Origin: Escallonia rubra
Taxonomy: Eukaryota > Streptophyta > Magnoliopsida > Escalloniales > Escalloniaceae
Assembly (NCBI GenBank): GCA_033065855.1
Contig: JAVXUO010001251.1
Location: 370,043-434,042 of the forward strand
Reading direction: 5' to 3'
DNA: 64,000 bases
A program made the position numbers and the translations under genes. Numbering within the stretch: the first letter of the stretch is position 1; each line of letters opens with the position of its first letter. This document shows, one piece after another, positions 25,901-38,100 of the stretch. The notes beneath the pieces were generated by a model. The model searched no databases. It had not been told where the DNA came from and was given only the letters and a program-made list of their open reading frames with translations.

Positions 25901-28900
25901 CTAAGTTAATCAGAGGTCAAAGTACGTATGATTTGTAAATACAATTTGGTAGCATAGAAAAAATATCAATAGTTTGAACACTATGAATGAGGCACCTCTT
26001 GACCTCTGATCGACTTGAATTTGACATGCATGTCGTACGTGAGTAAATAAGGTGATCCCGTAGTCATTTTAAGATTTGATTTCATGAAGAGTGATAAGAG
26101 GTCACCTTGGATAAGTTACCTATGGTGTCGCCCCAAACTCACTTTCCTCGTATTATTATGGAACATATCTATATGTTTTTGTTTGTGTCAATGAAGGGAG
26201 TTCATCCCCATTTAACACTGGGATAACTCCCTATATCCCAACCTGATCTAGGACCGTCCACCAGTGCCACTTGAATGGTCCAAGATGTTTTTCAATAAAC
26301 CTAAGGTTAGTCCGCCGATTATTTGGCATGCTGTTCACAATGACCACATTACACCCAGCATTTTTTTCCTTTGCCTCTCTCTCACCCGACTCTCTCTCTG
26401 CACCCCCCCCCCCCCCCCAAACCCACCCCAAAAACCCCAGCCAAAACAATGTCTCCCCATCACTACCTCCCAATGCTGCTGTGGCCACAACCTTGTCAAC
26501 CTCGCCGCGGTCATCCCCACCCGCCAACCCTGCCACAGCCGTCACTACGTCGCAATGCCACCGTCGTCACTTCGTTCCCACGTTCCACCATCACCACCTT
26601 GCCAATCCCCACCTTCGTCTCCACATCATCCCGCCACTACCTGATCTGCTACCAACCACCACCGCTGCCCTTCTCCCCATGGCCTATCTTTAAACCATCA
26701 AAGCCACCGCGACCGTTTAACATCAGGAGATGATCAAAGAATATCAAAGAGAGAGAGAAAGAGAAGTTCATTTGCACCAGAAGTGATACGGTGGTGATGC
26801 GGTAGAGATGTTTGGTCGTGTTGGCTATTGATTGTGATTTGTGGCGGCAATTCCTCTGAATTGGGTGAGTTTCTGCCCGTCCGTTTTCTGGCAGCCCTGT
26901 TCCCAATGTCTTTAGACAAATGACCTGGAGGATAACTTGAGGACATTTGATGTTTTAGTGCCTTAGCCAGAAAGCTTAAAGTTAAAAACTTGGATTGGAG
27001 ACGATCATTGTGATAACAACATTGTGACTCCCCGTCTGGAATTTCTGGAGCTTTATGATGTACTAAAATAAAAATATAAAATGAGCGTCCGGAAAGGCAT
27101 GTCAAGTTTGTAGTTATTGGTAGTGGGCCAGGTAGTGTGGTGCACTATCATTAGTTACAAAGTTGCCATTAAGTAGGACGTAATGGCAAGTTTGTAAATA
27201 AGAATAGTGCACAAGACTCCGTGGCGCTGGCCTGTTGGTTGAATTTATTGCGGAGGTTTTTAAAAGTGACAAAGGGGCAGTCTGGGAATTTCACACAGTG
27301 TGCCATATAATATGTGCACTGTCTTTTATAATACGAAAAAAAACACCTAGCACCGTCCATGTGGCGGAGGTGCACAGTCCAAGATGGGTTGGGAGATTGG
27401 GAGCCATCCCAGATAGGGCTGCAGCCGGAGGCACACATTCTGAATTCTATTTATGTAGAATGTAGTTTTTGAGAACAAGTTTATTAGAAAATTTGCGAGG
27501 GGAAAAAGAGCAATATCTAAACACCCCCAACCCCACCTCAGTCGATGATCTGAAGAAATTTGTGTTTTCCATATTTGCAGTGGGATGCAAATCACTGAAG
27601 CCCTCAAGCTACAGATGGAGGTACAAAAGCGGCTTCATGAGCAGTTAGAGGTATGTTTTTCTTGGCATTTTTGGTGTTGTTTTGTTTGGATAATGCTTCA
27701 ATTTACTTTCTCGATGTTACTTTGTCTCTACTGACAACTCAAAACTATAGTCGCGTGCAGCAGTAGGCTGGGATAAAAGTAACGTCGAGCTTGTAAGTTT
27801 AGGACTTCTGTACAGAAGAATGTGGACGACTTTGAACATGTGAATGTTGTATAGAAAGCCTGTTTGACAATGAGAGTTATCTGAACAAGCGAAGCCTTCT
27901 TCCCTTCGATATGACTGACCATGCAATTCCATTCTTCTATTTCAACTTTTCAAATAGAACGTAACTCGATCTTTTGTGATTCAACTTATCTACCTTCATT
28001 TAACTTGAGGAGAGTTGAGTGGTTATTCCTGAACACATTTGGAGAACACTTCCGCAAAGTGGAATTACTTATATCGTGCAATTCTGTAATCAGATGATTT
28101 TAGCGTATATGCTCTGATGAACTCATGTTACTTGCTTCAAGTATGAGTCAAAGATTGTCTTTTACACAAGCCATCAACATAGTTGACCTCCCCGGGAAAG
28201 GACAAAGGTAGAGGAATCGTAGAAGAGAGAATATAGTCGTTCCTTCATCTTTGATTATTCTGCTGACACTCCCTCCGTCCCAAAGTTATTGCTCATATTG
28301 CTCTTTTGGCAGTCCCAAACGTATTGCTCCATTTCCTCACACATATCCATATTTACCCTTGTGTTTGGCTGATTGGGACCACCTCCCCCCCCCCTCTTCT
28401 CCTCTTGCGGTTCAGGCCATCAGTATCACTGGCACCCCGCGACGCCCATCCATGCTTCTCCGCCCCCCTCCTCCAATTACGACTGTGGGCTCCCCCCTTC
28501 CACCACCCATCTCGCTTCCTGTATCACAAACAACCTACCCCGCCACCACTCAGTCATACACAAGCACTGTCTTCCCAAAAACTCAATTGATACAAAAATA
28601 AATAAATTCAAATTAACCATGCATGGGTATCGATGCGTATGACTAGGCGTGGGTAGGTGGTGATACATACGATGAGGCGTGATTGGGAATTTGATAAGGC
28701 ACGATTTTCGGCATTGAGGCATCAATTGCCTCTGATTGGAATTTTTTGCTCAATTATCTTTCCTTTTTTTTCTCTTTGCGTTTGAGATGGGTTTGATCAT
28801 ACTGGCAATGGAAAAATTTCTGGCTGGAACTCACGCAAAAGGGGAATTGAGCTAGATTGCCAAAAATTGGGGATTGCAATTTATAGGTCCATATTCACGA

Positions 28901-29798
28901 GGATGATGGTGTATTGACTGTGTTGGGTAATGAGAAATTTGTTCATGATGTCATGTCTCCCTTCCGTTCAATTTGTGAAGTATAAATGGGTCCTCCTAAA
29001 AACCAGAAGAAGATAAAAAATAAAAAATAAAAGGAAAAGCAAGGGTCCATGTGAGTAAATATGGGAAATCAGACTAGAAGACCAAATTCATCTCAAACGC
29101 AAAGGTGTTCCGTGGATGGGACTGAGGGAGTATGTTTTGTTGCCCTGTAGGTTTGCTTGGATAGCAGCTGTAGATGTATGCCTACTATTCAAACCTGTCA
29201 ATTGACACTAGTGTGAGACGGGGCAGGGTCATAAATTACTTATTCATGTTGTGGTATAAAATGGTTTTGTAGTGTAGTATGCATCACATGTTTATTAGCC
29301 AAACTTTCAGTTAAGTTAAATAAATGAAATAATCAACAGGTTCAGCGACAACTTCAGCTCCGGATAGAAGCCCAAGGCAAGTACTTGAAGAAAATAATTG
29401 AAGAACAACAGCGACTCGGTGGCGTTTTTTCGGAAGTGCCAGGCTCAGGCAACAACTGCCCAGAATCTGACAATAAAACTGACCCAGCAACCCCTGCTCC
29501 AACTTCCGAGTCTCCACTGCTGGACAAGCCTGTGAACGAACGTGCCCCAACCAAGAGCCTTTCCATCGATGAATCGTTCTCCTCGCATCACGAGCCTTCG
29601 ACACCAGATTCTGGTTGCCATTTGAGTTCTTTGGTTGAGAGCCCAAATGGTGAGAGGACACTGAAGAAGCAACGGGTGAGCACGGCTGCAGCATTCACCA
29701 AACCAGAAATGGTCCTTACCCACCAGATTTTAGATTCTAGCTTAAGCCCGCCTTACCAGCAGCCGCATTCTGTTTTTCGCGATGAAAGTGCAATTTGA
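21105..29798 (+). CDS. PHL7: PHL7-like MYB-CC transcription factor
   Basis: MYB-CC nuclear transcription factor. Six coding exons: 21105-21234, 21704-21780, 21880-21922, 22034-22091, 27581-27650, 29340-29798; 278 residues, all phases consistent. MYB repeat at about 20-75 with [44 protein letters not shown]; coiled coil about 106-160 with the family LHEQLE motif at 121-126, followed by [20 protein letters not shown]. The C-terminus is Ser/Pro rich. The sequence matches remembered PHL7 proteins of other eudicots closely. The start at 21105 (MDPISGG) was chosen because it lies in the MYB frame; an upstream ATG at 21017 opens a family-like N-terminus in another frame (see findings). The fourth coding intron (22092-27580) is 5.5 kb and full of mobile elements. 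Confidence 0.93.
22417..23589. mobile_element. TIR element A in PHL7-like intron 4
   Basis: A 1173-bp segment bounded by 32-bp inverted ends. The left end begins GAAGGCTTCTTAGACAACTT; the right end read inward begins GAAGGCTTCTCAGACGACTT, with about four differences over 32 bp. The interior has CACCACC-rich DNA (22620-22800), a GT microsatellite and two 20-base G runs (22945-22964, 23459-23478). No transposase and no clear target duplication. Likely a non-autonomous DNA transposon. Confidence 0.7.
23599..24852. mobile_element. TIR element B in PHL7-like intron 4
   Basis: Starts 10 bp after element A. The left end reads GGGAGCCCATCCCCACCCAG and the right end read inward reads GGAGCCCATCCTCACCCAG, the inverted match extending about 36 bp; each end is itself partly palindromic (GGAGCCCAT ... 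ATGGGCTCC). The interior begins with pyrimidine-rich and CACCACC-rich DNA and ends AT-rich, with related GTCTGGCGCAC words. No coding capacity for a transposase was seen, and target duplications are unclear. Confidence 0.65.
24872..25807 (-). mobile_element. Non-autonomous Helitron
   Basis: Read on the minus strand the 936-bp element begins TCTATACATATATAAAAGC right after a host A, and ends in CTAG directly before a host T (24872-24875). Eight bases before the CTAG is a hairpin with arms ACGTGC / GCACGT (24884-24898). A TC start, a 3' hairpin and a CTRR end inserted between A and T are Helitron hallmarks. The interior has a diverged tandem duplication of about 160 bp sharing GATATCCTATGAGAAGTC (near 25442 and 25601). 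No Rep/helicase is encoded. Confidence 0.8.
26197..27420. mobile_element. Possible third related element in PHL7-like intron 4
   Basis: The left end (GGGAGTTCATCCCC, then ACTCCCTATATCCCAACC) and the right end read inward (GGCTCCCAATCTCCCAACC) are weakly inverted, and the layout copies element B: a CT-rich and CACCACC-rich left half including 16 C at 26403-26418, and a right half with GGGCCAGGTAGTGTGGTGCAC words. The limits are approximate and the call rests mostly on similarity of layout. Confidence 0.4.
28269..29130. mobile_element. DNA element with CTCCCTCCGTCCC ends
   Basis: In intron 5 of the PHL7-like gene. The left end CTCCCTCCGTCCCA is mirrored at the right end by TGGGACTGAGGGAG. These ends are characteristic of plant Stowaway/mariner-type elements. 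At about 860 bp it is longer than a normal MITE; no transposase frame is visible. A TA lies directly after the right end, but the left flank is CA, so the TSD is not intact. Confidence 0.65.
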
Positions 29799-30465
29799 TC
29801 CGTTGTCAGGACTATCAATTGTAAGTGAGCATCAAGTGGAAAAAGTTTCAGGTCGTAGCCTATAGATTAGTTTATTGCATGTTATCTGCGTTCCTTGGCT
29901 TCCAGTTTGCCTTGCATGTGTAATTCCTGGAAATATTCACTTTCAGTTAGGTCTAAGAACATTGTTGGTTTAGAACTTATGGAAGTACCTGGAGTCAAGG
30001 AACTCGTCGTTGTGAATTTTCTGCATTCTAGCCTCTTGTGATACACGAGTTCTCATTAAAGACATGAACCTTAATTACCGTCTTAAGCACTGACGTTCTC
30101 TGTTAATAACTGGCATCTCCTAGTGTGCTTCCACATCAGTCAGGGGCCAAGAGTTGGATGGCGGAAGTTTGTACAGTCGAATGTTCTTCATGGGGTCTTA
30201 CATTACTGGTAGTTCTTTCGTGCTCCTATGAGCATAACGCGCAACAGCTACGTACTTATCTCTTACATTGTAGTTTTTTTTCCCTGTTTACGTACTTCGC
30301 TTGAATAGCGACCTAGCTAGTTAGAGCGCATGGTCATTTACTTGTTTAAGAAGTTGTATCTCTCTCTTTAATCCTCAAGTAGTCAGATCGAACGTGAGAG
30401 AATAACAATGATGATGCAACTATTAAACACCCTGCATGCGCCGCATGTTGACATCAACGTGAAAG
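29799..30465. other. 3' flank of the PHL7-like gene
   Basis: 3' UTR and intergenic sequence; no exon or repeat unit worth naming was found. Confidence 0.4.
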
Positions 30466-30711
30466 ATGCCTATTGAATTGCCGAATGGCGCCACAATGGA
30501 GGATTTTGAAGCGGTTCACAAAGTGTGTGGCACCTCGAATGCCTCAAAGATGTTGAAACAATCGAATAGCCCCGAGGAAAGAGCCGAGGTCGTTAGGTCC
30601 TCCATGTGGGAAGTCTCCCTGTGGAAGCAGGAACAATTGCGGGTGTTGCTGCTACGTATTCAGCTTGAATTGCCACCGCCATCACAAGACCATATGAGAC
30701 ATGCATCTTAG
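30466..30711 (+). pseudogene. LOB-domain (LBD) gene relic
   Basis: An 81-codon frame whose middle (about residues 14-49) reads FEAVHKVCGTSNASKMLKQ and then PEERAEVVRSSMWE. This matches the central part of the plant LATERAL ORGAN BOUNDARIES domain (the FAxVHKVFGASNxxKLL and AVxSxxYEA blocks). The N-terminal CX2CX6CX3C zinc block is absent upstream, and the RDPVYGCVG segment is missing after SSMWE; a glutamine/leucine-rich tail resembling the LBD coiled coil follows. It looks like a truncated, internally deleted copy rather than a working gene. Family membership is inferred from pattern recall. Confidence 0.6.
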
Positions 30712-30993
30712 ACGGCGGCAGTGGCAACAAAATGTTGGAGATTGTCTTTCAAATCTCACATGTGGAGATAGGCAACAATTTTGATTAAAGAATTCAAGGG
30801 GGATTTGTTTCACACGGTGGAAAACCAATCCCATGAATGGAGGTAGGTGGTAGATAAATTCCTTCTTATCTCACTATGTCTTTAATGGCTCTTTGGTTTC
30901 ACTTAGTAGAATGGTTGATTTGGATGAAATTTCTGCCCACTTCTTCTCTTATAAAAGGAGAAGTTTTGCCAAAGGTTTAGAACCAACACCGCA

Positions 30994-31099
30994 CACCTAT
31001 ATTGAGAAGCTCTTAACCATAATGCAATGATATACGGAGAATTAGCCACCTATATTGAGAAGCTCTTAATCATAATGCAATGATATACGGTGAATTAGC
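30994..31099. repeat. 53-bp tandem duplication
   Basis: Two adjacent 53-bp copies (30994-31046, 31047-31099) beginning CACCTATATTGAGAAGCTC, with two base differences. Confidence 0.9.
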
Positions 31100-31489
31100 C
31101 ACTGAAAGTTAAAAAGAGTGAGACATTTAAAACTTATGATTGTAGCTCAAATGCTAGAGTGTTAGATGCTTTTAAATTAATAGCACAAGTGAGTGAGTAA
31201 AATCACAGAACTTTTATTCACTAAGAGAACAATAATGATGTGAGTTTTTTAGAGTTGGAAAATTGAGTCTAAGTGACTGAATGAAAGTTATCTTATTACT
31301 TTTTCACTTTATTTGCAACATTCTCGTTACTTTCCTGCGGACGGAGACAAGAGGCTAAACTACGTTAAATATCCGTATTCATATTTTTGTGCGCGACAAA
31401 TTTTGTAATCTCTCTTTTTCTTACCTTGCTAGTTGTACCTGTTTTTTGGGGGGATTAAATCCCAACAATTAGTACCAAGAGCTTTAAGA

Positions 31490-31750
31490 GTGTTTGAAAT
31501 CACTTCTAGTTTTGATTTTTTGCTTCCAAAAAAAAAATCAAAACCAGCTTAGTTTTTTTTTCTTTTTTTTTCTTTTGAGTGTTTGATTACCTATAACTGA
31601 AAACAAAAACCAAAACTTCAAAATAAGAGTTTTCAAAAACAGCTCTATTTTAAAAACTACTTTTCAAAACTGAAGAAAAAAAAAAACTGTGTCAAACGCG
31701 TTTTTTTAATCCAGTTTACAAAACTGGAAGCGGAATAGATTTCAAACAGC
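31490..31750. mobile_element. Small TIR element (MITE-like)
   Basis: The left end GTGTTTGAAATC leads into CTTCTAGTTTTG; the right end read inward gives GCTGTTTGAAATC then CTTCCAGTTTTG. The interior is made of A-runs, T-runs and AAAACTG words. Target duplications are not clear. Confidence 0.5.
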
Positions 31751-32011
31751 TACCATGTATCAATTTTATCATTTTTGAAAATATTGATAAAGATGACCGA
31801 TCCAAAATATGAGGTTGAGAAATTCAACGGTCGTAACGATTTCTCCCTCGGGCAAAGGAGAATGATGTGGGGTGTGCGCGTGCGTGTTCACATGTCGAGG
31901 GGGGGAGAGAGGAAACAAATGCAAAACAAGGGGCAGAAAACATCATAATAAAAGGGAATAAAAAAAACTACTACATAAAAATGATTCAATTGCACCAACT
32001 ACAAAAAATGG

Positions 32012-35000
32012 TTACGATGAGCGATTTTGCTTGTGGTTAACTCGCTTTAAAATGCAAAGACGCAGACGTTGGCCAAGGGCCTCCAGTTTTTCAAACTTCT
32101 CACGTTTCGGTTTCTCAACTGTTGGAGCCTTCTTTTTCTTTGCATCTTTTGGTGGGTCTGCTGGTGTACGCTGAATTTCCCGAAGAGGCGTTGCAAGCAC
32201 CTTCAGAGCCGTCGAATAAAGGATGTATAATCAGAGGTTGCTCATCGACAAAAGTAAGAATATATAATGTTCGACCACCATTCAAAGCTCTATCATTGGC
32301 TAACAGCATCTCTTTAACATGATAAATGTGACAGTAATAACCAAATCATGCAAGGTCGAAGTATCTAAAACAAAGCTGGCATCAGCATAAGGATGCTCCA
32401 TATATGCATTAACAGATGGTTTAGCAAGATATTTATATCCCAATTCGGTAAAAAGAGGAGGCGCATAGAAATCCGTTCAATGAGAGTTCGTGACTGAGAA
32501 CTTCTTCCCTCGAACACCATCAAAAGATTCGTCCACCAAAACAAGCAGACACCTTCTGGTCAGGCTATTCCTTTATTATTTTAATTCATGCAATTTGGAC
32601 TCCATATGAAAAGGATGTAAATGAACCCAGTCGTTCATGAACAGGCTTGCGGATCGGCATGAACCGAGTCGTTCATGAAAGGGCTACATACTACCTTTTG
32701 GATTCATCTGCCTAAACTTGTTTTTCGATAAGTTGCTTACCAAAAATGCAAAAGCTGTGACAAACAGGGCCATATTTTCTATAGAAGGTTAAGAACTGTC
32801 ACTAGTGTCTTCTCAGCGATATATAAGGAGTGAAAACACATATAAGGGGGTGGACTCTGGAAAAACTTAGTTGATTAACTTCCGACAACCGCGAGCACAA
32901 GCCTGAATCCAAGCTTTAGCTCGGCTCATTGAACTAAACGACCCAATCACGTATTCTCATCAGACTTTTGAGCTCTTCACAAACATGAGCCAGCCTGAAC
33001 ATGAGCACAACTAAACAAGCCAAATTCTTGGCCAAAATACAGGCTACCCCCTCCCCATCCCAAAAAATAAGGCATCAAATTGATGAGAATTAAAGGAATA
33101 AAAAACCAGTCTACAGATCTGTCTCTCTCTCTCCACCCCCACCCACACGCCCTCTCCCGTGGGCGCCTTCTCTCTCTCGCTCTTTCTCTTCTTCAAAACT
33201 CCCCAATAAGTAAGGAACGGAAATAATTCTAGGACAAATCTCAGGCTGGAACATGACAGTGTCCTAGACTCCTGATGGGTCCAAGTTTCTGACCCAACTC
33301 GAATCTCAAGGTCAGTCCCCACCCAACCCAAGGCGACCAAAGCAATCTAAATTCAGTTTACAGCCGCCACTTTCTAGGAGTGTGGCTAGGGTCCAACTAT
33401 ATTATTGATAGTGTACCACACTGAGTTCACACCAAAGCAACTCAAAAAATCAACGGTTTCGCTGAAGTGGTAACAAAACCACCAATAGAAAACAAGCATG
33501 TGAAGGGATATTTTCTTTGACCTGATGGTAGTTGGTGGTGCAATCTGCTGAAGGTTCCTCAGCGCTGCCCAGAGATGAGCATCTTCCCCAACTCTCTCTA
33601 TTTGAGCTCGTGTATGAGCAGCATTCCTCACTCTGTTCACTTGGTTTTTCCTGAGAAAATCAAAAGCATAGTTTGAGATTTGATATGGTTCAGGCCATGG
33701 CCCACCGACTGAAGTACAAAATCAATATAGACCAAGTTTGGAGCCCGAGAAGTTCATACATTAATGGCATATTGGCATGTATACTTAGTAGAATGAAAAT
33801 TGACAATGAATATATGTTCTGTTTCTCCCAGTCAATATCAATTCAATAGAGATATATGAAAGACGAGTTACGCTTTGGCTATGCGATATTTATTCTTTTT
33901 ATCCTCTCCAATCTGGTGACGTCTAACTTTTTACGAACTCTATCTAATTGTTTATTTATATTTTTAAGATACATTGTACTATAATTTATAACGTATTATT
34001 ATCACACTAATTGATTACCATAATTATTACATTCCTCGTATATATCTGATAATCATGTTGTTCGATTATAATATAGACAAAATTCTTCAGTATTTTTCTG
34101 CTGATCACATGTATATACTCCGTCTAAAAATGATTTTCTGATGAATATTATAATTATGTGTGTTAGTTGTACTTATGGCCATGAATCCAATATATGACAA
34201 CTGGAGAGAGAACAAATAATAATTAAAGCACACTATTATATAACAAGTTGTAACTTCGTCTCAAAAGTCCGATAGTAATTTATTTTGATATAGGCGCCTT
34301 TCAAATATTTATGTTTTATCTAAGGACTAGAGAAGTATAGACTTATTTTTTTTCCTCTTCTTTTTGTACTGAAAGTGAACGAGCAAAGCTTAACTAACAA
34401 TCATTCTGCAAATGATAAGGACCACAACAAAAGAGTGGATTTATCTCATTTGTCTAAAAGGTAGTTAAAATACTATAGAGAAAGTTACAGTTCAAGTAGA
34501 AAACTATATAAAGTCCATATTTCTCAGTCGTGGCAATTTTCGAGCCTCTTCAGAAAGAGACTTCATTGTTGCTCTTATATAGACGTAGGTAAAAAGAGAG
34601 AGCCTCCTTCCACCGTCGGTACCCTCCTATGTTAATTCATAAGAATAAGACATGAGAGACATTTTTACAGTTAATTTTGGTAACTAATAATATTACTTCA
34701 TTATCATTGTTAGCGTGATACTACCACTTATTAGTATCTGCCGCCACCACATAACTACAGTTTTTTTAACTTAATCAGAAACACATTTATTAATATCTAA
34801 ATCGTGCATTTAGATTACTTACTTATCTATCTATTTGATTCCTGAGATACCATGTTTTAGCTCCCCGAGCACTGCCCGGGTACTATGCTAGTTTCTTTAA
34901 AACTGAAGTTCTTTGTCTCATTTCTATGCTGCATAAAGCACCACATCACTCAAGGAACTAATGAAATATTATGATGTGCAAACATTATGCCTTCCCTCTA

Positions 35001-35116
35001 GATTCTGAACTTGTAACATGAGAGAAAGGGTATAAGTCTGGTGTGTTTGTGTGCTCTTATGTGTGTCTGTCTGTGTAATTGAGCAGGAAATAGATATCTA
35101 TATAGAAAAAAAAAAT

Positions 35117-35153
<37 letters not shown>

Positions 35154-38100
35154 TACAAATGAGGACTAGATGTCCTTTTGTTGTCAGTAAGTGGTCAATG
35201 TTGACTTCGAACTTGGAAATTCTGTACAACTATACCAACTTTCAAGAGCAAGTCTTTCCAATCCACAAAACCTTACTAGGTCTCTGGATAGCCAATTCAA
35301 CCAAGTTAAACAGTTTTAATTATGAAAAATGGTTATTGAGGTAATTGGACCAATTGACAGTCCAAGCAGTTGGATCCACCTCTTCTGTGGGTTTCCAAAC
35401 AGTACTGGCCACAAAAATAAAGATCCACAGGGAGAAGTTATTTTGGAAATTCACGAACAAATGTAGCTAGATAGCATAGGTACATTCATCAAATTAAGGG
35501 AAGAAAAATGTTCTAGTTCAGGGAATGTAGTGTAAGCAATGCTTTCCTTTTAGGGTTTTTTGACCTCATTACATTATAGAACGAACTTAAAGTTCATCTC
35601 TGATGATTAACACAAAGTACAAACTCAACTCACTAGTATTTGTGATGAGTGGTCATCGCCAAAGATATTATCTTCGCTGACTTTTAAATCCTGCACGCAC
35701 CAATAATTTACAAATAAATTCCAACGTGGAAATATAAAATTGAAAGTATAAGGGGTGACTAAAACTAGAAGGAAAGATCGCTAGAATTACACTAGTACTT
35801 GGTGCAATGTCAGAAAGAAAAGCACCAACAGATTTCATGGCTGATACACTAGCTGGGGCAGATGATGAGCTTGCCGCACCAGTACCCGCACTTCGCAAGC
35901 CAGCTATTATCTCGTACAACAGACTCTAACGATAAAGCAAGTGTTAAGTTTATATCATAAAAATTGGACCTTATCATAGATTAAGAGTACTGCTAGTTGC
36001 TCTACAATCAGCCAATGCAACATATAAAGTCCAAACAGAAGAGGAAATGAACAATGAATCACCTCATCCATGTCAGATCCGACTTTCAGATCCCCCAAGT
36101 CATAGTATTTTTCAACTTTACTCGAATAGGCTGATGAAGCTGGCGGGGGGTGAAGAATGTTGTAGAAGAAAATTGATACTGAATCGTAATAAAATTGTGG
36201 TCGAGATGAGTTGTGATCACCATCAAATTTTATAATGTTCTTATCACCCTGTACAGATTTAGAAGCCTCGTCACTATACAACAAATAATTACTTATCTTA
36301 CTCCTTTCATAGAAGAATGGTTTAATACCGCGTAGGAATTAAAGATGAGGTCCGAGTGGTGGGGTTGAATAAACTTGTCGTCTTTAGCATGTCCAAACAA
36401 AGCGGGAATAAATGTTTTTGGTGCAACCTACAGGTGTTAAGAAAAATTGAAATCAAATATCTAATGAATTAGAAGAAATGGTGACTGGTACAGCATTTTG
36501 AGCAACACAGAAAAAGGTATTACATTCAGCTTACATAGAGGACTATATCTGTACAGGCTGATCAAGTGTACACCTGAACATAGTCTTCCTATAACATGAG
36601 AAAATTAGAACTTACACTAAGATACAAATGCCAAACCTGCATACAATTGAGGTCCATAATGTCAAATTTTGCCTTCTTCTGAATTATCCTTCGCATGTAC
36701 TGTACGGCCACCTTAACCTGATTCAAAAAGAGAACACACTTACAATGCAAGAAGATTGCATAACATGCTAGAGTATGCTTCACATAACTGAATGTCTACA
36801 TTTCTTCTAGGTAAGGAAACCTGTGGCAAATGCATTGCAAATGCATCTATGCCACATTCATATCCAACATTGACCTCATATATTTACGCACATGCATGTC
36901 ATGATCGTCATAATTAGTTTCTTAACCATCCCAAACCTTGAAAGCCATGGCTGCGCAAGGTTATATGTAGACACGTAACAAGTTGGTCGAGTAGTAAGGA
37001 TATGAACTTGAAAGACTTCAGGGCATTAGATCAAATGGGGTTCAAGGGGCCTCTATCAATTGGAAAGGGAAAAAGGTATTTTCTGGATTGTGCATTAACA
37101 CAGATAAGCAGAAGAGGACTCATAACCTATCCTACACGAAATTCTCTAAAATGTACTCCCTCCGTCCAAAAAAAATTGATCATATATCCTTTTTGAGTTG
37201 TCCTAAAAAAATTGATCACTTTCCAAATTAAGAAAGATTCTGTAGGTGTTTTTTCATGTTTACCCTTTTTACACTTATTTTATTCTATTTTCTCTCTCCA
37301 CATATAATCTTCCACCAATCCACTTTCTCTCTCCTGGCCCACTTTCTTCCTCCCCTTTCTCTCTCTCTTGGGGTAGAATGGGAAACTCATAAAATATGAC
37401 TCATATCCTAAATAAGCGTGCAAGTCAAACACGATCAAATGTTATGGGACAGAGGGGGTAATAAATAGTGTTGGAGGGCTTTCTATCCATTGGAAAGAAG
37501 AAAGGATCACTTTATAGTTCTTGGATTGTGTATCAACACAGTTTCCTGGAAGAGAACTCATAACCTGTCCTGCACTAGATTCTCTAAAGTGTATTATGAA
37601 ATTACGCAACTCCAACAATAGATAGACAAAACCACAAAAGCATAAATAACTGCGAATAACTGAACTATGCGCATCTGACATGCTATTTAACCCTTCCACT
37701 TCTATCCCAGTGGCATGCTTGGTTCAGCAGCAGGCAGGGGTTGATATGTTTGTCCGTGAAGGTTATTCAAAAGTGGCTATCATGGCTTCAAGGTGGTGCA
37801 GGTTCAGCTCTGTTTGGTTAGGGATGGAAGCTGTCAGGGTCGTGGTATCAATACAAGCATCTACGACTGGAGAAGCTGATATAGTCATGGATCAAGGGCA
37901 GTTTTACATAGAAGAGGGTGCCATGGTGGCTTGCTGGTCCAGTCATGTATCTACTGCTCCTCTCGGGTGTTAGTCGTCATCATTCTGGTTTCCCTGAGTA
38001 CAGGTTCTAAGTGACGAGATTCTCAGTCATAACATCAACACTGGGAGATTGATTACAAAGTTATAGAATGTCATAAACGAGTTGGTGCAGCTATGTGGGG

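Larger units (their letters stand above)
30712..32011. other. Intergenic region with short repeats
   Basis: No coding exon. Contains the 53-bp tandem duplication at 30994-31099 and a TIR-like element near 31490-31750, listed separately. The end near 32000 should contain the alpha/beta-hydrolase 3' UTR. Confidence 0.45.

Noticed and set aside
26264..26733. Pro/His-rich overlapping frames
   Set aside because: Low-complexity CACCACC and C-run DNA in the third candidate element.
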